A stretch of 22,447 bases of DNA from an uncultured Acholeplasmatales bacterium (GTDB lineage Bacteria; Bacillota_I; Bacilli_A; ML615J-28; CAG-698): NCBI GenBank assembly GCA_937877075.1, contig CALEGD010000076.1:1-22447 (forward strand), written 5' to 3'. A program made the position numbers and the translations under genes. A model generated the notes under the pieces. It searched no databases. It had not been told where the DNA came from and saw only the letters and a list, made by a program, of their open reading frames with translations. This document shows, one piece after another, positions 22,440 through 22,447 of the stretch. Within the stretch, counting starts at the first letter, position 1. Every line of letters starts with the position of its first letter.

Positions 22440-22447
22440 TTTTTTTG

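Noticed and set aside
1..22447. CRISPR arrays, insertion sequences with transposases, or phage genes.
   Set aside because: I saw no spaced direct repeats, no transposase or integrase motifs and no structural phage genes. The tRNA-Asn at the edge shows no repeated 3' end elsewhere in the window.

Overview
The window is AT-rich DNA from a low-GC Gram-positive-type bacterium (Bacillota or a Mycoplasmatota relative such as the Acholeplasma/Haloplasma side). The grounds are strong AGGAGG-type ribosome binding sites, TTG and GTG starts, lipobox lipoproteins, a DtxR/MntR-type regulator, and canonical TTGACA/TATAAT promoters. Conserved proteins use TGG for Trp and TGA acts as a stop, so the standard code applies. 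The genus cannot be fixed from the sequence.

Layout. (1) 1-1.2 kb: the tail of an upstream gene, a YciI-like protein and a family-3 O-methyltransferase. (2) 1.2-5.2 kb: a gene graveyard. It holds a large unrecognised gene broken by a stop and two frameshifts, a MerR-TipAS regulator with a destroyed N-terminus but an intact internal start for its drug-binding domain, one healthy GyrI-like gene, and a decayed AbiEi/AbiEii toxin-antitoxin pair that has lost its nucleotidyltransferase motif. Four of the frameshifts are repaired by adding one A to an A-run. (3) 5.2-7.0 kb: a small accessory operon under one strong promoter, encoding an AAC(6')-like acetyltransferase, DUF1905, a zinc-ribbon DUF1801-like protein and an orphan Imm5-like protein, closed by a terminator. 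(4) 7.0-8.5 kb: a PadR repressor overlapping a HAAS-domain membrane protein, with a near-ideal promoter and a palindromic operator inside its spacer. (5) 8.5-10.9 kb: a duplicated DUF1538 membrane protein overlapping a tandem PII-like protein, preceded by a long leader.

(6) 11.0-14.8 kb: a GNAT, then a metal regulator of the MntR/DtxR family divergent from feoA-feoB (ferrous iron uptake). (7) 14.9-16.8 kb: a UV damage endonuclease with an extra C-terminal domain that looks YbgA/DUF1722-like, and a DUF4256 protein. (8) 17.0-21.2 kb: a surface/secretion cluster with three lipoproteins (two of them paralogous and faintly like the dentilisin partner PrcB), a secreted subtilisin-family protease and a type I signal peptidase with three predicted membrane segments. 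(9) 21.2-22.4 kb: two GNATs and tRNA-Asn(GTT) at the edge.

The two blocks that look most like coherent, poorly described systems are the protease/PrcB-like lipoprotein/signal peptidase cluster and the DUF1538-tandem PII pair. All function assignments come from reading motifs by eye; no database search was run.
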